A DNA stretch of 64,000 bases from Ficedula albicollis (GCF_000247815.1 NC_021674.1:10470626-10534625), one strand, 5' to 3'; positions 50,901 to 63,458 are shown, numbered from the stretch's first letter. A program made the numbers and translations. Notes: generated by a model from the letters alone, not told the origin.

Positions 50901-51984
50901 TGCTTTTCAGAGCTGTGCAAAAACACCGGGCTGGGAGATGTGCATCTCAGCCTGGACTGCTCTCAAGGCTCTCAGAGAGCCTGCGCACCCTTTGTTACAA
51001 GTGTTTTTGTGGGAGGCAAGATTTTGTCTGCCAGCATGTTGTGTACCCAACCACAGCGCTTTGTGGGGGCCAGTGCTGTCCCAGGCAGTAGTCAGAGCAG
51101 CCTTAGTACTGCTTTCCTACATGAATCCTTGCCATATTCCTTAAAGGCTAATTGTGGCACATGGAGATCAGCAAGTACAGCTGCGCTGGGATTTAGGAGC
51201 AGGGAAGAGATGGGAGGTCAGCTCCGCTGGCGCTTTGCCATGTAAAGATTTCCCCTTACATCATCTGGCTGCTGAGGGCGAGTTTACATCTGCTTTGCAC
51301 CCTGAGGGAATTGTGGTGTCAGGGAATGAGGTTGCTGAGAGTTCTCCCCAGTGCAGCCAAGACCTGCAACACTGCTCTGACTCCCTGGCATCGCTGGGAA
51401 GACGCCTGGACACTGGAACTGGATTTTCACTGGAAGTGTTCCATGTTGGCTAAGCTCTTTTTCGGGGAATATATTGATGGGAGGAGGGGAGCAGGAGAAG
51501 GAGAGCATACCAGAAAGGCCAACAGCAGCTCACCTGTGATCTAGAAGAGCACAGGAGATGGGCAGAGCAGGGAGGCATATCTTCAGGGAGCCCTTCCCTA
51601 GGCACAAGGGCTCCTCACTCTTCCCCAGCAAGTCCCTTCCATAATTTTCATTTAGAGCTAGCCAAACAAATAGAAATAGGCCTTAGCTCCATCCTGCTGG
51701 GGAACAGGCAAAATTTTGCAAGACCAGGATTGTTTGCTGCCCAGCTTTCTTCTGGAAAGACTCCTCAAGCAGCCACAGCCATCTGCAGAGAGATGGAGCT
51801 AAGGGAGCTTTTGGGCCAAGGGAGAAGCAGAGCGAGGAGCTTGAGGGTCCCAGCTCAATAGAAAGCCACCAACCATCCCTTCTGTGTCCAGAGGACCGGC
51901 CACCACCAGGCTCACTGCCACCCCAAGGCACTCACCCTGTCTGCCTTTTGTCCCATGGGTCTGGTACTGATAGGACAGGCTTTT

Positions 51985-52090
51985 AATTGACAGAGGGTGG
52001 GGTTAGATTAGATATGGGGAAGGAATTCTTCCCTGTGAGGGTGGTGAGGCACTGTAACAGTTGCCAAGCTCCCAAGTTTAAGGGATGGGG
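51985..52090 (+). mobile_element. CR1 LINE fragment (end of ORF2 / 3' UTR region)
   Basis: GGGTTAGATTAGATATGGGG, then AAGGAATTCTTCCCTGTGAG, then GGTGGTGAGGCACTGTAACA matches the strongly conserved CR1 stretch near the end of the element in birds (AGAAATTCTTC...GAGGGTGGTGAGGCACTGG). Orientation is + strand. Similarity fades after GTTGCCAAGCTCCC. The GC-richer DNA before it (about 51560-51980) might be an older part of the same insertion, but I do not recognise it. Confidence 0.8.
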
Positions 52091-55000
52091 AGAAGGGGAG
52101 GTGGCCAAAGGTAGAGCTGGTGCATGCTGGGCCAGCCAAACTGTAGGGCATAGCCAGCTCTCTTACACGGAGCACATACCTGATCTCATCTCTCTGCTTT
52201 CTATTTTTGCCCTCGATATGCTCCCTGCATTAGCAGACTTGGCTTGGGGAGAGATTTGATAGCACTCTCCTGCTTGAAAGCAACTTTTCTGAATGCACAA
52301 CATGAATCCATTGGTGGGGTCACATAGTAATGCTTGAAGTCAGAAGCTATTTTTAAAACTAAATTGCAGAACCACACATGGCTTTCATTAGTGCTTTACA
52401 TCAAATTTGTCAGCTAATTAGTGGTTTTTCATCACTAGTTTTTACATAGTATTTTATTTAATTCACTCTCCAGTATTGTCTTGCTACACCCCTCAGCCCT
52501 ATATACAGTCCTTTGCACTGGTGCTGTGCCAGCAGAGGAGGGAGGAAGAGGAGAGTTTGCAGGAGACCTTTCTGATGCTCCTGATGGATGGGCTCTCTGC
52601 GTTTGGAGTGTATTCCAATATCACGTGTCTGGAGTGGGCGGTGAGCAGCCCTTTTACTCTCTTCCCTGCCTACCTCCATTTAGTGTTGTAAATGATGTAT
52701 TGCAGTCCTGCACTGTCTTTGGTTCGGAGGAGGAGGAGAAACCAAGAAAAGTTGCCAAACATGATTTCATAAGGTTTGACTTTAAATTGAATGAAGTTTC
52801 TTGAGTGTCTTGGATTTTTTTTCTTTACAAATAAAGGGAGTACAGAGAGTGTGGATTGCTAATGACGGTAGTTACAGGTCATTAAGCTCACTAACCGACT
52901 TCAGGATCAGAACTTTCTAATAACAGCAGTAAGCACTCTTTTAACATTTATTTCTCATTTTAGGGATGGAGAGATGTGATTACCATTCAAAAGTCTGCAG
53001 TTATTTTTTCTGTTCATAATTACAGAGGCAGCTTGCTATTTTCAAGGCTGTTTTTAAAAGTATGAATACTTTTTTTGAAAGTATTCAGTGAAATAATTTC
53101 TGTGTTTGTATGGTTTTTTTCTTTTCTTTAACTGACTCTTAAAAATCTCTGGAAAACAAACACAGAGAAAAAAATGAAAATATGTTAAAATAAGGAATAA
53201 AGTGGTTACTGAAGTGTAATAATCTTGGTTTATAGCACACTTTCCATTTAAATTGGTTTTATTAGAGATAAACCTGTTAAGCATTGAGGAATTAAGTGCT
53301 GAATAGAGAATGTTGTTTTGCCACTGTATAAATGAGGGATCTCACTATGCAGAAAAGAGTGCAACTGGTTTTACAAGTGAATGATTTGCCAGTTTGAAGT
53401 GCTACGTTTACTTTGGCATCTGTTATAAAAATGATGATTTGTTTGTTGTCAAGAGGGATACTGTTTTTCTTCAGAGGGGCATGAGACATTTTAGCACTGG
53501 GGTTTGTAGGTAATGTGGGCTTTCTCATTCTTACGCCTGGTTTGCTAGAAGGAGCTCAAGGAGAAAATGAGGCAGAGAGATTTTCGGGAATTTCTTGGTT
53601 CTGCTAGTGAAACACAGACTTCTGGCATGCAGCGCTTTGGGACAATATTGAGAGGGAGCAGCCTGTGACTCCAAGTAGCAGAAGTCAGTAATGGTGTGAA
53701 ACTCTCCTCATTTCGGAGGGCTGCGGGCAGAGAAAAATTCAATAGACCACGAAGTCTCAGCATCTCCTTTCAGACAGCTGGTCCTGGAAAGTTTCATTCA
53801 AAGACTGCAAATTGGAAGTCCCCACAATCACTCTGTCTATTCTTGAGCAAAGGTGACTTTGGAAATTTGTGACAGCAGAGGAAGGTCTTGTTTTATTCAC
53901 TCAACAGAACTGAAATACAAGGGGAAAGGAGAAAGAACAGATCTGTGCGGAAAATGTCACTTGGGCTGTAACCTGAACCTTAGCGAGCTGTGCCTTTCGG
54001 AGGGTTTGGTGACCCTCTGAAAATCCTTGCTCTCTGGCTGCTATTATTGTAGGCAATTTCCAACTAAAATAAGTCTTTTGTCATCACCAGCCATGCAGCC
54101 TCTTGCTGAGAAGAAACAAAACTTGTGCGTGGCAGCGAGGGCGGCCAAGCTGAAGGTCAGAGTGCAGAGGCAGATTGCTGCATCCCCGGGGCTGGGGCTG
54201 GAGCTCACCCGTGGGACCAGCGATGCACCAACCAGGGAGTCTGCCCGTGACCTCTGGAGACAGACCCCAGGCAAGAAGCCTAAGAGAAAACATCCTAGTA
54301 AAATGCAAATGGGAGAAAAGAGGGTTTCCTCCTCCTCTTTAGAATTATGCAGGTGGAATTGCTGGGTTCTTCTTGCTTTTTGGAACATGGCAGAAAGTGC
54401 AATCCCATGTGTCTGAAAAGAACAAGGAAAAGTTAACTTGAAAAAATTAGGGAATACTTCAAACTTCTGTGTTTGCCCAACTGTTCAAATGTTTTTTTCC
54501 ATGCCAGATCCTTCCCCTTACAAAACAAAACGAAACAAAAACAAAGCAAAACAAAACAAAAAAAAAAGGAGGAAGAGAGAAAAAAAAGGCAGCCCAAGGC
54601 ATCAGTTTGCTGAGTGCAACTTGTACACTGAGGGATATTATATTGTTGTGCCACTATTGATCCAACTCTTTTGAGGCAAAAAACTCAAACCAAAAGAATC
54701 CCTTCCTCATCAGAGCAAAGATAACACAGAGCACTGGTGTAGGGAAAGATACTTCATGCAAGGCTTTGAGCCCAGTTGGGTCTTTATTCACATGAGTAAG
54801 GCTGTACATCTGTCTTAAGTTTTATGCTAAATCGTATTTTGAAAATACTCCATTTCTGTAGTAGTTAGTATGCAAATACCTTTTTTAGGTCCTGACTTCT
54901 CTGAATTTTTAAAGATTAGAGTGATTTAGAGTTTCTTTCTCTTAAGATAGATGAATATGAGCATTTGAGAAAAGGGGAAGGAAGAATATTCCTGTTAGCT

Positions 55001-55331
55001 TTTCTGTTCCATCATTTTTGCTGATGTTCAAATCAGGCTGACACTTAGAAATTCAAAGAGTGATCAAAAGATCCTGGCCGTTCTCTCAAAGAAAAAAAAA
55101 ACCTGGGAGTATGAAGAAATTAACCACATGCCTTTATATTTCTGCAGCAGCAGCTAATTCGCAGTTTTGCTTGCAAAGAGTTCTCAAATGTGATTTATAA
55201 ACATCACAGGCTACATTGTGCTCTCTCAAGGCAAGCTACGTTAATTGTTTTAATCTGATAGATTCTTACGAATTCCAGGTTTGGGATGCAGGAAGAAACT
55301 TGAAAGTGAATACTTTCTTCTTTTTTTTTTT

Positions 55332-55666
<335 letters not shown>

Positions 55667-57775
55667 GAATGCATAGTGGTTTGGAGTCTACTATAATGCA
55701 AAGTAAAGCGTTGTGTTACAAAGGCAGGGAGGATGGGACAGAAGGTTAAAGGGCATCCTGGAAACAAACAGCTGGACCAGTTTATTTAAACAGATACAAG
55801 GATGGGGAGCTGACCTCCATTTGACTTCTAGTGGGAGGAGCAAGAATGTAATTTTATTACTTTGCCCAGAAGGAAAATGTTCTTGTGTCTGAATTCCCCC
55901 CAAAGACATCCAAACACTGAGCTGTTTGGCAGAATTGCTACTTATAGAAAATACTTACATGAATGCGTAAGAAGAAGATAACTGTTAAGTACCTATATGT
56001 AAAATGTTCTTAAAGCAGAATATCCCAAACAACAGTGTGGGGCAAACTGGTGAGGTTATGTTTTACCATAGGCATGTCTTGTGGGTAATGATTGGTAAAC
56101 TCTAGATATATAGTTTATTCTAGTATATTAGTATGTAAACTATACTATATATAGTACAGTTTATTATTTTGAGCCACAACTCCCTTCATCTTAAAAGTGC
56201 TTGTAGTTTGGAGGAGATGGAAGAAAAAGTCGTGAAGGTTGAGGTTGTACATGCCTAATGTTGCTCAACATTTATTTGGAATATAAGTTATTTTGGTGAC
56301 CACTCTCACAGCTACCCCTCTCCTCCTGCCACACTACCAGGTCCTAGCAGTGAGGCAGGAGAAGGATGGAGTAAATACAGCAAGAGCCTTGCCAGACTCA
56401 CAAAAAGAAATGGCTGAGGCACTAGGGTTTTGTGGTGTTTTACTTCGAAGAGTTACTGTGAAAATTGCTTTCTGCAAATGCAGATTACAGATATTAAACA
56501 ATTTTCTAATTGGTCATGGAGCTAAGGCAGCTAATGGGGGAAAAACCAGATTTTTTTTAATTGCTTATTTCACATGGTGTTTGTGCTACACCTGTGCTTA
56601 TAATGAGAAAGGAGAATTAGTCTAACCTTCTGCTCACATGATTCTAATTTTCATGGTTTGTACAAGATAATGATAAACTGATTTGCAACACTGTTTGCTG
56701 GAGTCGAAGCAGGGTGTTTATTGGAAATGTGTAGAAAAATTGATCCAATACTGTTGCTGACAAAACATGACCTAATTCAGGTGTAAGGTTGCCAGACTGG
56801 CACCCAGGTTTGGTGCCTTTGAGCCCATTTTCTCAAGACAGGTTTGATAAAGACTCAACATCTTGATTAAAATTTGCAGGAGTTTGGGTGATGGCTGTCA
56901 GTGGAGAATGGGAGATAGGAGGAGTCTGAAGTCACTGTGCTGGTCTTTGATGAGGGCAAAAGAAACAGCATGGGGCAGTGGCTTGCTATTCTTCTCCCCT
57001 CTGGTGTAGGCAAATGGGTGGGCAGAGCTGATTCCCATGGAAAGATCCTGGTGGCTTTATCTCTGTGGTAGGAGAGCTCCTGCTAAGCCACCACAAGCAA
57101 AGGCAGTGAAAACAAGCATCAAGTATTCCTTTGTGGACTTTCCTATCCCATTTTACAAGTGTTCTGTGATTTAGCCCACACTCACACTTCTTCCTCTGCT
57201 AGTAAATATTGTGGCATGCATACTTTTATTATTCTTTTTCTCTCTCACAAAGAGCGCAAAGTCTGATTATGCAGCTTTGCCGTGACTAAGTCTCAATGGA
57301 GATTTTTTCCAAATGGATTTTAAGTAAACTTTCAGCTGAGTGAAACCTCAAGAGAGATTCTTCAAATGGTCTTCATTCAGACAGGTTCCCAGGCATGGTT
57401 CCCAGCCTCCTGATTTCAACACCATGCGGAGACCAGGGTATTTGTGATCTATCTCCTTCTTATGTTTTGCTCCAAATTATTTTGAGTATTTCCAAATAAG
57501 CATTGCAGGACTAACTGAAGTGGAGAGCTACAAAAACACAAAGAGTGGAGTTGCAGATAACTATTTTTAAAAAATGACTGTACCTCCTTTTTTTTTGTTG
57601 TTTCCAAAGATCTTCTTTTCATTGTTCAGGGGGGAATTTTCAGTAGTCCAGTAATTACAGTTTAACAAGATGTTTGCTGTAAATGGTCAGGCCTAGCTGG
57701 AGAAAACAGGATTATAAATTCAATTACTGTAAAGCTATGACCTCGCCTTGACCCCCTCAGACTTTGCATAAAGAG

Positions 57776-57933
<158 letters not shown>

Positions 57934-58525
57934 AAAGCCCACCAAGAAATGGCTAGGAGGAATGCATGGCTCTGAAGTCCCCAACAGTGTGACTTAGTGG
58001 TGATAAAAGTCCAGACGTTCCCTCATTTGATGGTGTTCTGCCATCACAGTTCATTATCTTAATAGTGGGCATTAAAAGGGAATTAGGTTTGCAGGAGGTA
58101 GGGACAGGTTTTGATAAAGAAAAAATTTAGAAAAAGAAGTCAAAGGACATAAGGCAGAATTGACACTAATGAGGGGAGAGGTAGCAGATGCCCTGACGAG
58201 CATCTCGCCGGCTTTGCACGTTTTTGTTTTTTTGGTGCCCCTTTCTGTATAGGAAGAGCGTTGCTGGCATTGTTTCATGAAAACTTGGCTAATTCCCCCA
58301 TGAAAAGATGAAATGGAAGTGTCTGTCTGTGGTAAAAAGCAGGCTAACATAAATCAGCTTGGAAACCCCAAGCTTGTGCTCTCAAAGGTCATCAGGGTTA
58401 GAGGTTTAGCAGTATTTGCATCCCCATGCAGCCTGATGGAGAGCACCACAGTAGGACAAGAGGGCTTGGGGATGGGTGGAAGACATCCTTTCCCTAACCA
58501 CTTGTTTTCCTCTTTTCTCTTGCAG

Positions 58526-58584
58526 GTTTATTAATGCTAGAAGAAGAATAGTTCAGCCCATGATAGACCAGTCCAATCGAGCAG
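58526..58584 (+). CDS. MEIS1: MEIS1 exon 10: homeodomain recognition helix and tail
   Basis: A 59-bp exon after acceptor TCTCTTGCAG. Its first G completes the Trp codon from exon 9, then it encodes FINARRRIVQPMIDQSNRA plus one base. WFIN supplies the invariant Asn and the Ile of the TALE recognition helix, and ARRR the backbone-contacting arginines. The donor is GC rather than GT: GAGCAG followed by GCAAGT at 58585. The assignment is forced by phase, because exon 11 begins TA and the joined codon GTA gives the expected Ala-Val-Ser-Gln. If the donor is not used, the frame stays open for 30 more codons to a TGA at 58674-58676. Identification is secure. Confidence 0.96.
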
Positions 58585-59790
58585 GCAAGTCCCCAAAAGT
58601 AGCTGTATTAAGTCACACAGGCAAGAACCATCCTCAAGCCATGCACCAGGAGGTCCAGTACCTGGTAAAGAAATGAGAAATGAATGCTGAAAGTGACTGA
58701 CAATTAAAATACAACCAGTTTTCTTTCATTATGACTCTAATCATTTTGGGAGAAAAAGACATGGAAAATTCAAAAAGGGAAACTAAAATGTTCCATTTCA
58801 TGGCCGGAATTTCTGTACACGATCCAAATTATTCTTTATTTTTTAAGTAATTGTTTGGAGTTTTCCTTCCCAGCTCTTTCTACTGCTGTGACCACTCCCC
58901 AGTGCATGGCTTGGTGTGGAATTGCTGTAAACTTTATTACCTGTCAAAAGGGCAAAGGGGTCAGAATCACTTGTGGGACTCAGTAAAGTTCAAAGACGTT
59001 CAGTGAGGTAGAGCTTTATGTGCTTTAATAACCCAAGCCAGCTTACTTCTGAAGCCCGCTTTTAATGTACAGTGAAAACCTCCAGTTCAGGTAGTGGTAC
59101 TTGTATAGGGTCCTTTTGTCCCTTAGCTCTTCTTTTGGGATTGCTGAGCATTTGCTGATTACTTTGGGGGCATTTATTTCTATTTTTTTAAAAGAAAAAA
59201 GTTTCCACATGTTGGTTCTATTTGGGGTCTTGGTTCGCAGCTCTCTGTGCGTATTTACCATCAATGATTATCATAGCCCGTTACTCCCAGTTGGTTTTGT
59301 TTTCCGAGTCTCACTGCCAAATTCTTCAAATCCGTCGTAGTCCAAGATGCCTTTGGGCCACACTTCCTCTTCAAGTACATTTGATTATTTGTCATTAGAC
59401 ATAAATGGCATGGATGTGTTCAGGTCCTGCCCTTTGAAGGCACAAGGGTGTAATTTAACACACTGAGATTTCAGTGTGGCTATTCCAGCCGTAAAATCCA
59501 GCTCCTATACAGGTTTTTGCATTGACGTCAGCAGCGGCAGCAGCTGGAACCGGGGCTCCGCATGTCTCAAGATTTCAGTTTGCTAACTTCATTTCCAAAG
59601 TCGCAGAAGAAAATTAAGCCAAAACTAAGTACACTTCTTAGATCGACCGCTAAATTCGCACAGTAGATGTTTTCCCCTCTTTTTAGAGCCGGCATCAATA
59701 GCCTGTGGGTGGGGGGATTGTGTCTTGATGCTGTGAGAAGAGATGATCGTATTGGCTGTTGCTAAAAAGGAATGTTCTGGACCTTTCCAG
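58585..59790 (+). other. MEIS1: MEIS1 intron 10 (GC-AG type)
   Basis: A 1206-bp intron starting GCAAGT and ending CTTTCCAG. The first 92 bases continue the exon 10 reading frame to a TGA. A possible alternative donor CTGGTAAAG lies at 58665. An ATTAAA at 58703-58708 could serve intronic polyadenylation. The rest is AT-rich unique sequence. A full cAMP-response-type palindrome sits at 59523-59530. No other gene is seen. Confidence 0.85.
59523..59530. promoter_or_regulatory. CRE-type palindrome TGACGTCA
   Basis: A perfect 8-bp TGACGTCA lies about 260 bp upstream of exon 11, in a locally GC-richer stretch (CAGCAGCGGCAGCAGC). The sequence is the consensus for CREB/ATF-family factors. Whether it is bound is unknown, and a single octamer can occur by chance. 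Confidence 0.35.
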
Positions 59791-59880
59791 TAAGTCAAGG
59801 AACACCCTATAACCCCGATGGGCAGCCAATGGGAGGTTTTGTGATGGACGGCCAGCAGCACATGGGCATCCGAGCGCCAG
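59791..59880 (+). CDS. MEIS1: MEIS1 exon 11: proximal C-terminal region
   Basis: A 90-bp exon between acceptor CTTTCCAG and donor GTAAGC (59881). It completes the split Val codon, then encodes [18 protein letters not shown] and [11 protein letters not shown] plus one base of a Gly codon. This is the MEIS1 tail; MEIS2 has SQGAAYSPEGQ here. Both C-terminal isoforms share it. Phase allows joining either to exon 12 (GACCTATG) or directly to exon 13 (GGCTGCAA), each completing Gly. The acceptor overlaps a GTAAGT hexamer, described in the findings. Confidence 0.97.
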
Positions 59881-60221
<341 letters not shown>

Positions 60222-62703
60222 GTAACCAATGGCAAAGCCAGGGGGAAGTAAGTACAAACGAGGTCTTTGTTCTCACTTTGTCCGAGGGATATTTGTCTTC
60301 TTGCATTTCCCTATGTTCTCCCTGCCCATAGCCTCATGCTTGTTCCTTCCTTTCCATCCATCCGTCCTACGCCTGGGCTCCTTTGGGTTTTCTCTCCCTC
60401 TGGTTCAGCTCAAGCTTTCCAAGCTCCCAAACCCCCCGTGCGCGCGCGCGCCGTACATTGACGCTGCCGTACATCAACGCCGCCATACATTGATGCTATT
60501 ATCCATCCCCGAGCACATGACAAAACAAGGAGCAGCCAGGGAGGTGGGGGAGCCCGTCGTCTTGGCAACAGACTGATTTGCAAAATGTAAGCGGTCTGCA
60601 GCAGCACAGGGAGAGGAAAGAGCATGTCCCCAAAGTGTCATAAATCTGTCTAACCGCAGTTGATGCATGAGTTACATTTCTCCCGCTAACCTGCAAGACA
60701 CCAAAAAAGCCAAACAGAGACTTCTCATGGGGTAGGAAAAAAAAAAACAAAAAAAACCAAGCAAAACCCAGCAGCTTCACTTAGTTGCATTTTGGAAAGC
60801 AATGGACGAAACTTTGATTTTTTTTTTTTTTCAAGTTTATTTCTCTTTGTCTGTCCATCATAATGGGATTACGTGTGGCAAAGGAAAAAGAGAGAATACA
60901 AAATAGAGGTGTGCGCAGCAGGCTATGGAGCTTAGCCCAGGCTAATTGACTATATCCAAATTAAGTATGCCATCACTTGCAGTGTGACAAATGGATTTGA
61001 CTTATTCAGTATACAAAAATAGAGATCATTAATGCAATCTTCAGTGGCAGGCCTTGCAAAGGAAGCCTAGAAAAACTGTCCCAGTTTTTTTTTCCCTCTT
61101 GTCTTTTTCTAGGGGAAAATACATTATACAAATTTTTGGGGTTTGGTTTTTTGTTTTTTTTTTTTTAAATAGTAAAGTGGTTTGAAACACCAAGACACTT
61201 GGTACCGTGTTTAAATGGTGCCTGATTCTGTTTCTCTTGCTCTCTTTCTGGAGTTGAAAGAGTTATTTCAGCATCTTTGTTGTGCCCCCAGTCTATATTA
61301 GCATAGGGTTTGAAGTTACCCAGGGCAAGTGTATTTCGTAGTAGTCTTCTCTGAGCCCAAGTCAAAACTAAGTTTTAACAATTAGCTGTGAAAACATTCC
61401 TCTGAGCTTGGGAATGCAATAGCCTTATTACCTCATCATGAAAATTTCTGGCTTAGTTAATTTAAATATTGTTTCTTAGTTTCTGGGTCAATTAAATTTA
61501 AATGATGTATTTTATGCTTCGTGACCAATTAAATTAATAGGTTATTACAAAAAATATTATCATCTTTTTTGATTAAAGAGCTGTGAGTACAGTATATTTT
61601 ATAAGCAATTTTCATTAGTTCAAAACTGTTCCTTTAGGCTAGATTAAGCAGCTATTCATTGCTAGAGCCTTGAGACCTGATTCCAAGGTGTTCGGCGCAT
61701 TCACAGCGCGCTCTTACTTAGAACTAAAGCCAATTGAACCTACTTAGCAATAGCGTATGCCTTTCACCCTTGATGATTATGGAGCTTATAGCTCTCCGAA
61801 ACAATACACCTGTCAGTTCCCATCAGCTACAGCAATCCAAGCAGAAGGCAGAGGCCCACAGAAAGCAGGAGGTTTTATTGTTTTAGGTCCATTTTTTTTC
61901 TTATTGTTCTCCGAAACCCACTGAAAGGTTTGACTGAGTTGCGCGTCTGATTTTTTTGCAGCCAGATGTGATCAGGGGTGTAAAGAAGAAATTGATAACA
62001 ATTATTGATTATGTAGATATTTTTAATGTCTAAAAATATGAGTTTGATTTAGCAATCATACTTAGTAATCCTATCAATTTCAGCTTCATATGAGGCCTTT
62101 GTTCATGATGTATGTCCTTGCTGGATTGCATCTCTGAATGGCACAAATATTTGGGACAGATTCCAAGAGATCAGGCTCAAGAGCTAAATAAATAGCTGTT
62201 GATAAACCTTGACACCTATTTAACCCATCGCTCCTCCCAAGTCCCTTGTTAGCTGCCACAGATTCTCTGCCTTGTATTCCCAGCATGCTTTTACAAGTGG
62301 GGAGGAGAAGGTGGCTGGAGTAAGGCCGTGGGGAATGGAGCCCACCTGAGAGCCCCCCGTGTGATGTTAGCCATCTTCAGGCTGGCTCTGCCTCTGGCAT
62401 GCTTCCTGATCAGGAGCATCTCCATTGCATACATTCCTAACCATAAAAGCAGAAAGCTGTTTCATCTCCAAAAACTCTGTACTTGGAAGGGGAGGATGTT
62501 CCTGGGGGGTTTTTTTTGAGCTGGAAGCCATTGCTGTTGCCGTCACTGTGAGTCCATATGAGGACTCCCAATTCCACGGAGGCAGCGGCGCTCGTGCGCA
62601 CATGGCTCCAAATCCTGACTCGGGCTGGAGCCCAGCCTCCCCGTGCCCGATGTGGGCAGCCAGTGCCCTGCACTCACCACCACCTCTTTCTCTCCCTTTG
62701 CAG
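60222..62703 (+). other. MEIS1: MEIS1 intron 12
   Basis: A 2482-bp intron from GTAACC to CCCTTTGCAG. It contains a GC dinucleotide run (60441-60450) followed by three decaying 16-bp repeats (60452-60499). A-rich and T-rich runs occur near 60737, 60820 and 61150. An AT-rich unique segment at 61380-62090 is full of TTAAAT/AATTAA homeodomain-like cores, with one CTGTCA at 61810-61815. No separate gene is seen. A 175-codon minus-strand frame at 62367-62894 overlaps exon 13 and is taken as chance. Confidence 0.85.
60439..60499. repeat. (GC)n run followed by three 16-bp tandem repeats
   Basis: An alternating GC run (about 60439-60450) leads into CGTACATTGACGCTGC (60452-60467), CGTACATCAACGCCGC (60468-60483) and CATACATTGATGCTAT (60484-60499). 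Two of the four differences between units 1 and 3 convert CpG to CpA or TpG, as expected from methyl-cytosine decay. The alternating purine/pyrimidine run could adopt Z-DNA. Confidence 0.85.
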
Positions 62704-62987
62704 GGCTGCAAAGTATGCCAGGGGATTATGTGTCTCGGGGTAGTCCAATGGGTATGAATATGGGACAGCCAAGCTATACGCCGCCCCAGATGCCCCCCCA
62801 TCCTGCTCAGCTGCGTCATGGCCCCCCCATGCATACCTACATTCCTGGACACCCTCACCACCCAGCGATGATGATGCATGGAGGACCACCCCACCCTGGA
62901 ATGCCCATGTCAGCATCAAGCCCCACAATGCTTCATACCGGCGAGCCAGCAGTGAGCGGACAAGTGATGGACATTCATGCTCAGTAG
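62704..62987 (+). CDS. MEIS1: MEIS1 exon 13 coding part: long MEIS1B C-terminus
   Basis: Coding part of the terminal exon after acceptor CCCTTTGCAG. It completes Gly, then encodes 93 residues to TAG at 62985-62987, starting LQSMPGDYVSRGSPMGMNMG and ending SGQVMDIHAQ. The segment is rich in Pro, Met, His and Gly (for example QMPPHPAQLRHGPPMHTYIP) and looks intrinsically disordered. In MEIS1B this C-terminal region carries transcription-activation activity. It differs from the mammalian sequence I remember at scattered positions (for example GDYVSRG where mammals have GEYVARG), which fits a non-mammalian orthologue. In the exon 12-containing MEIS1A transcript the same bases are 3' UTR. Confidence 0.96.
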
Positions 62988-63458
62988 CTTAAGGGAAATA
63001 CACGTTGTCTGCAGCAATGGTAGATTTCAAACATTGTCTTTCTGCAATGACTATGGAGTTCTTGGCGTCAACTTTGGACCAAGGGACGTTCCAATTCTTC
63101 ACAGGGACCCTGAAAAGCAGGAAAATACCAACTGAAGTCAACTTCTGGGGACATGCTAAATACCTATATAAGACATTAAGAAAACAAAGAGTGAAATATT
63201 GTAAAATGCTATTATACTGTTATCCATATTACGTTGTTTCTTATAGATTTTTTAAAAAAAAATGTGAAATTTTTCCACACTATGTGTGTTGTTTCCATAG
63301 CTCTTCACTTCCTCCAGAAGCCTCCTTACATTATAAAAGAAGCCTTACACTTATCCTGCAAATGACAGAAAGGGCTTATTTGCAGGATTTTTAGAGCATT
63401 AAAATAACTATGTCAGGCAGAAGAATCTTTCTTCTATCCTAGGATTTCAGCCATGCGC

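Noticed and set aside
54027..54416. 129-codon plus-strand open frame in intron 9
   Set aside because: No flanking splice signals with consistent phase, no known domain, and overlapping open frames of similar length on the opposite strand.
62367..62894. 175-codon minus-strand open frame
   Set aside because: It overlaps exon 13 of MEIS1 in antisense, where GC-rich codons suppress stops. It shows no recognisable domain and has low-complexity His/Arg/Gly composition.
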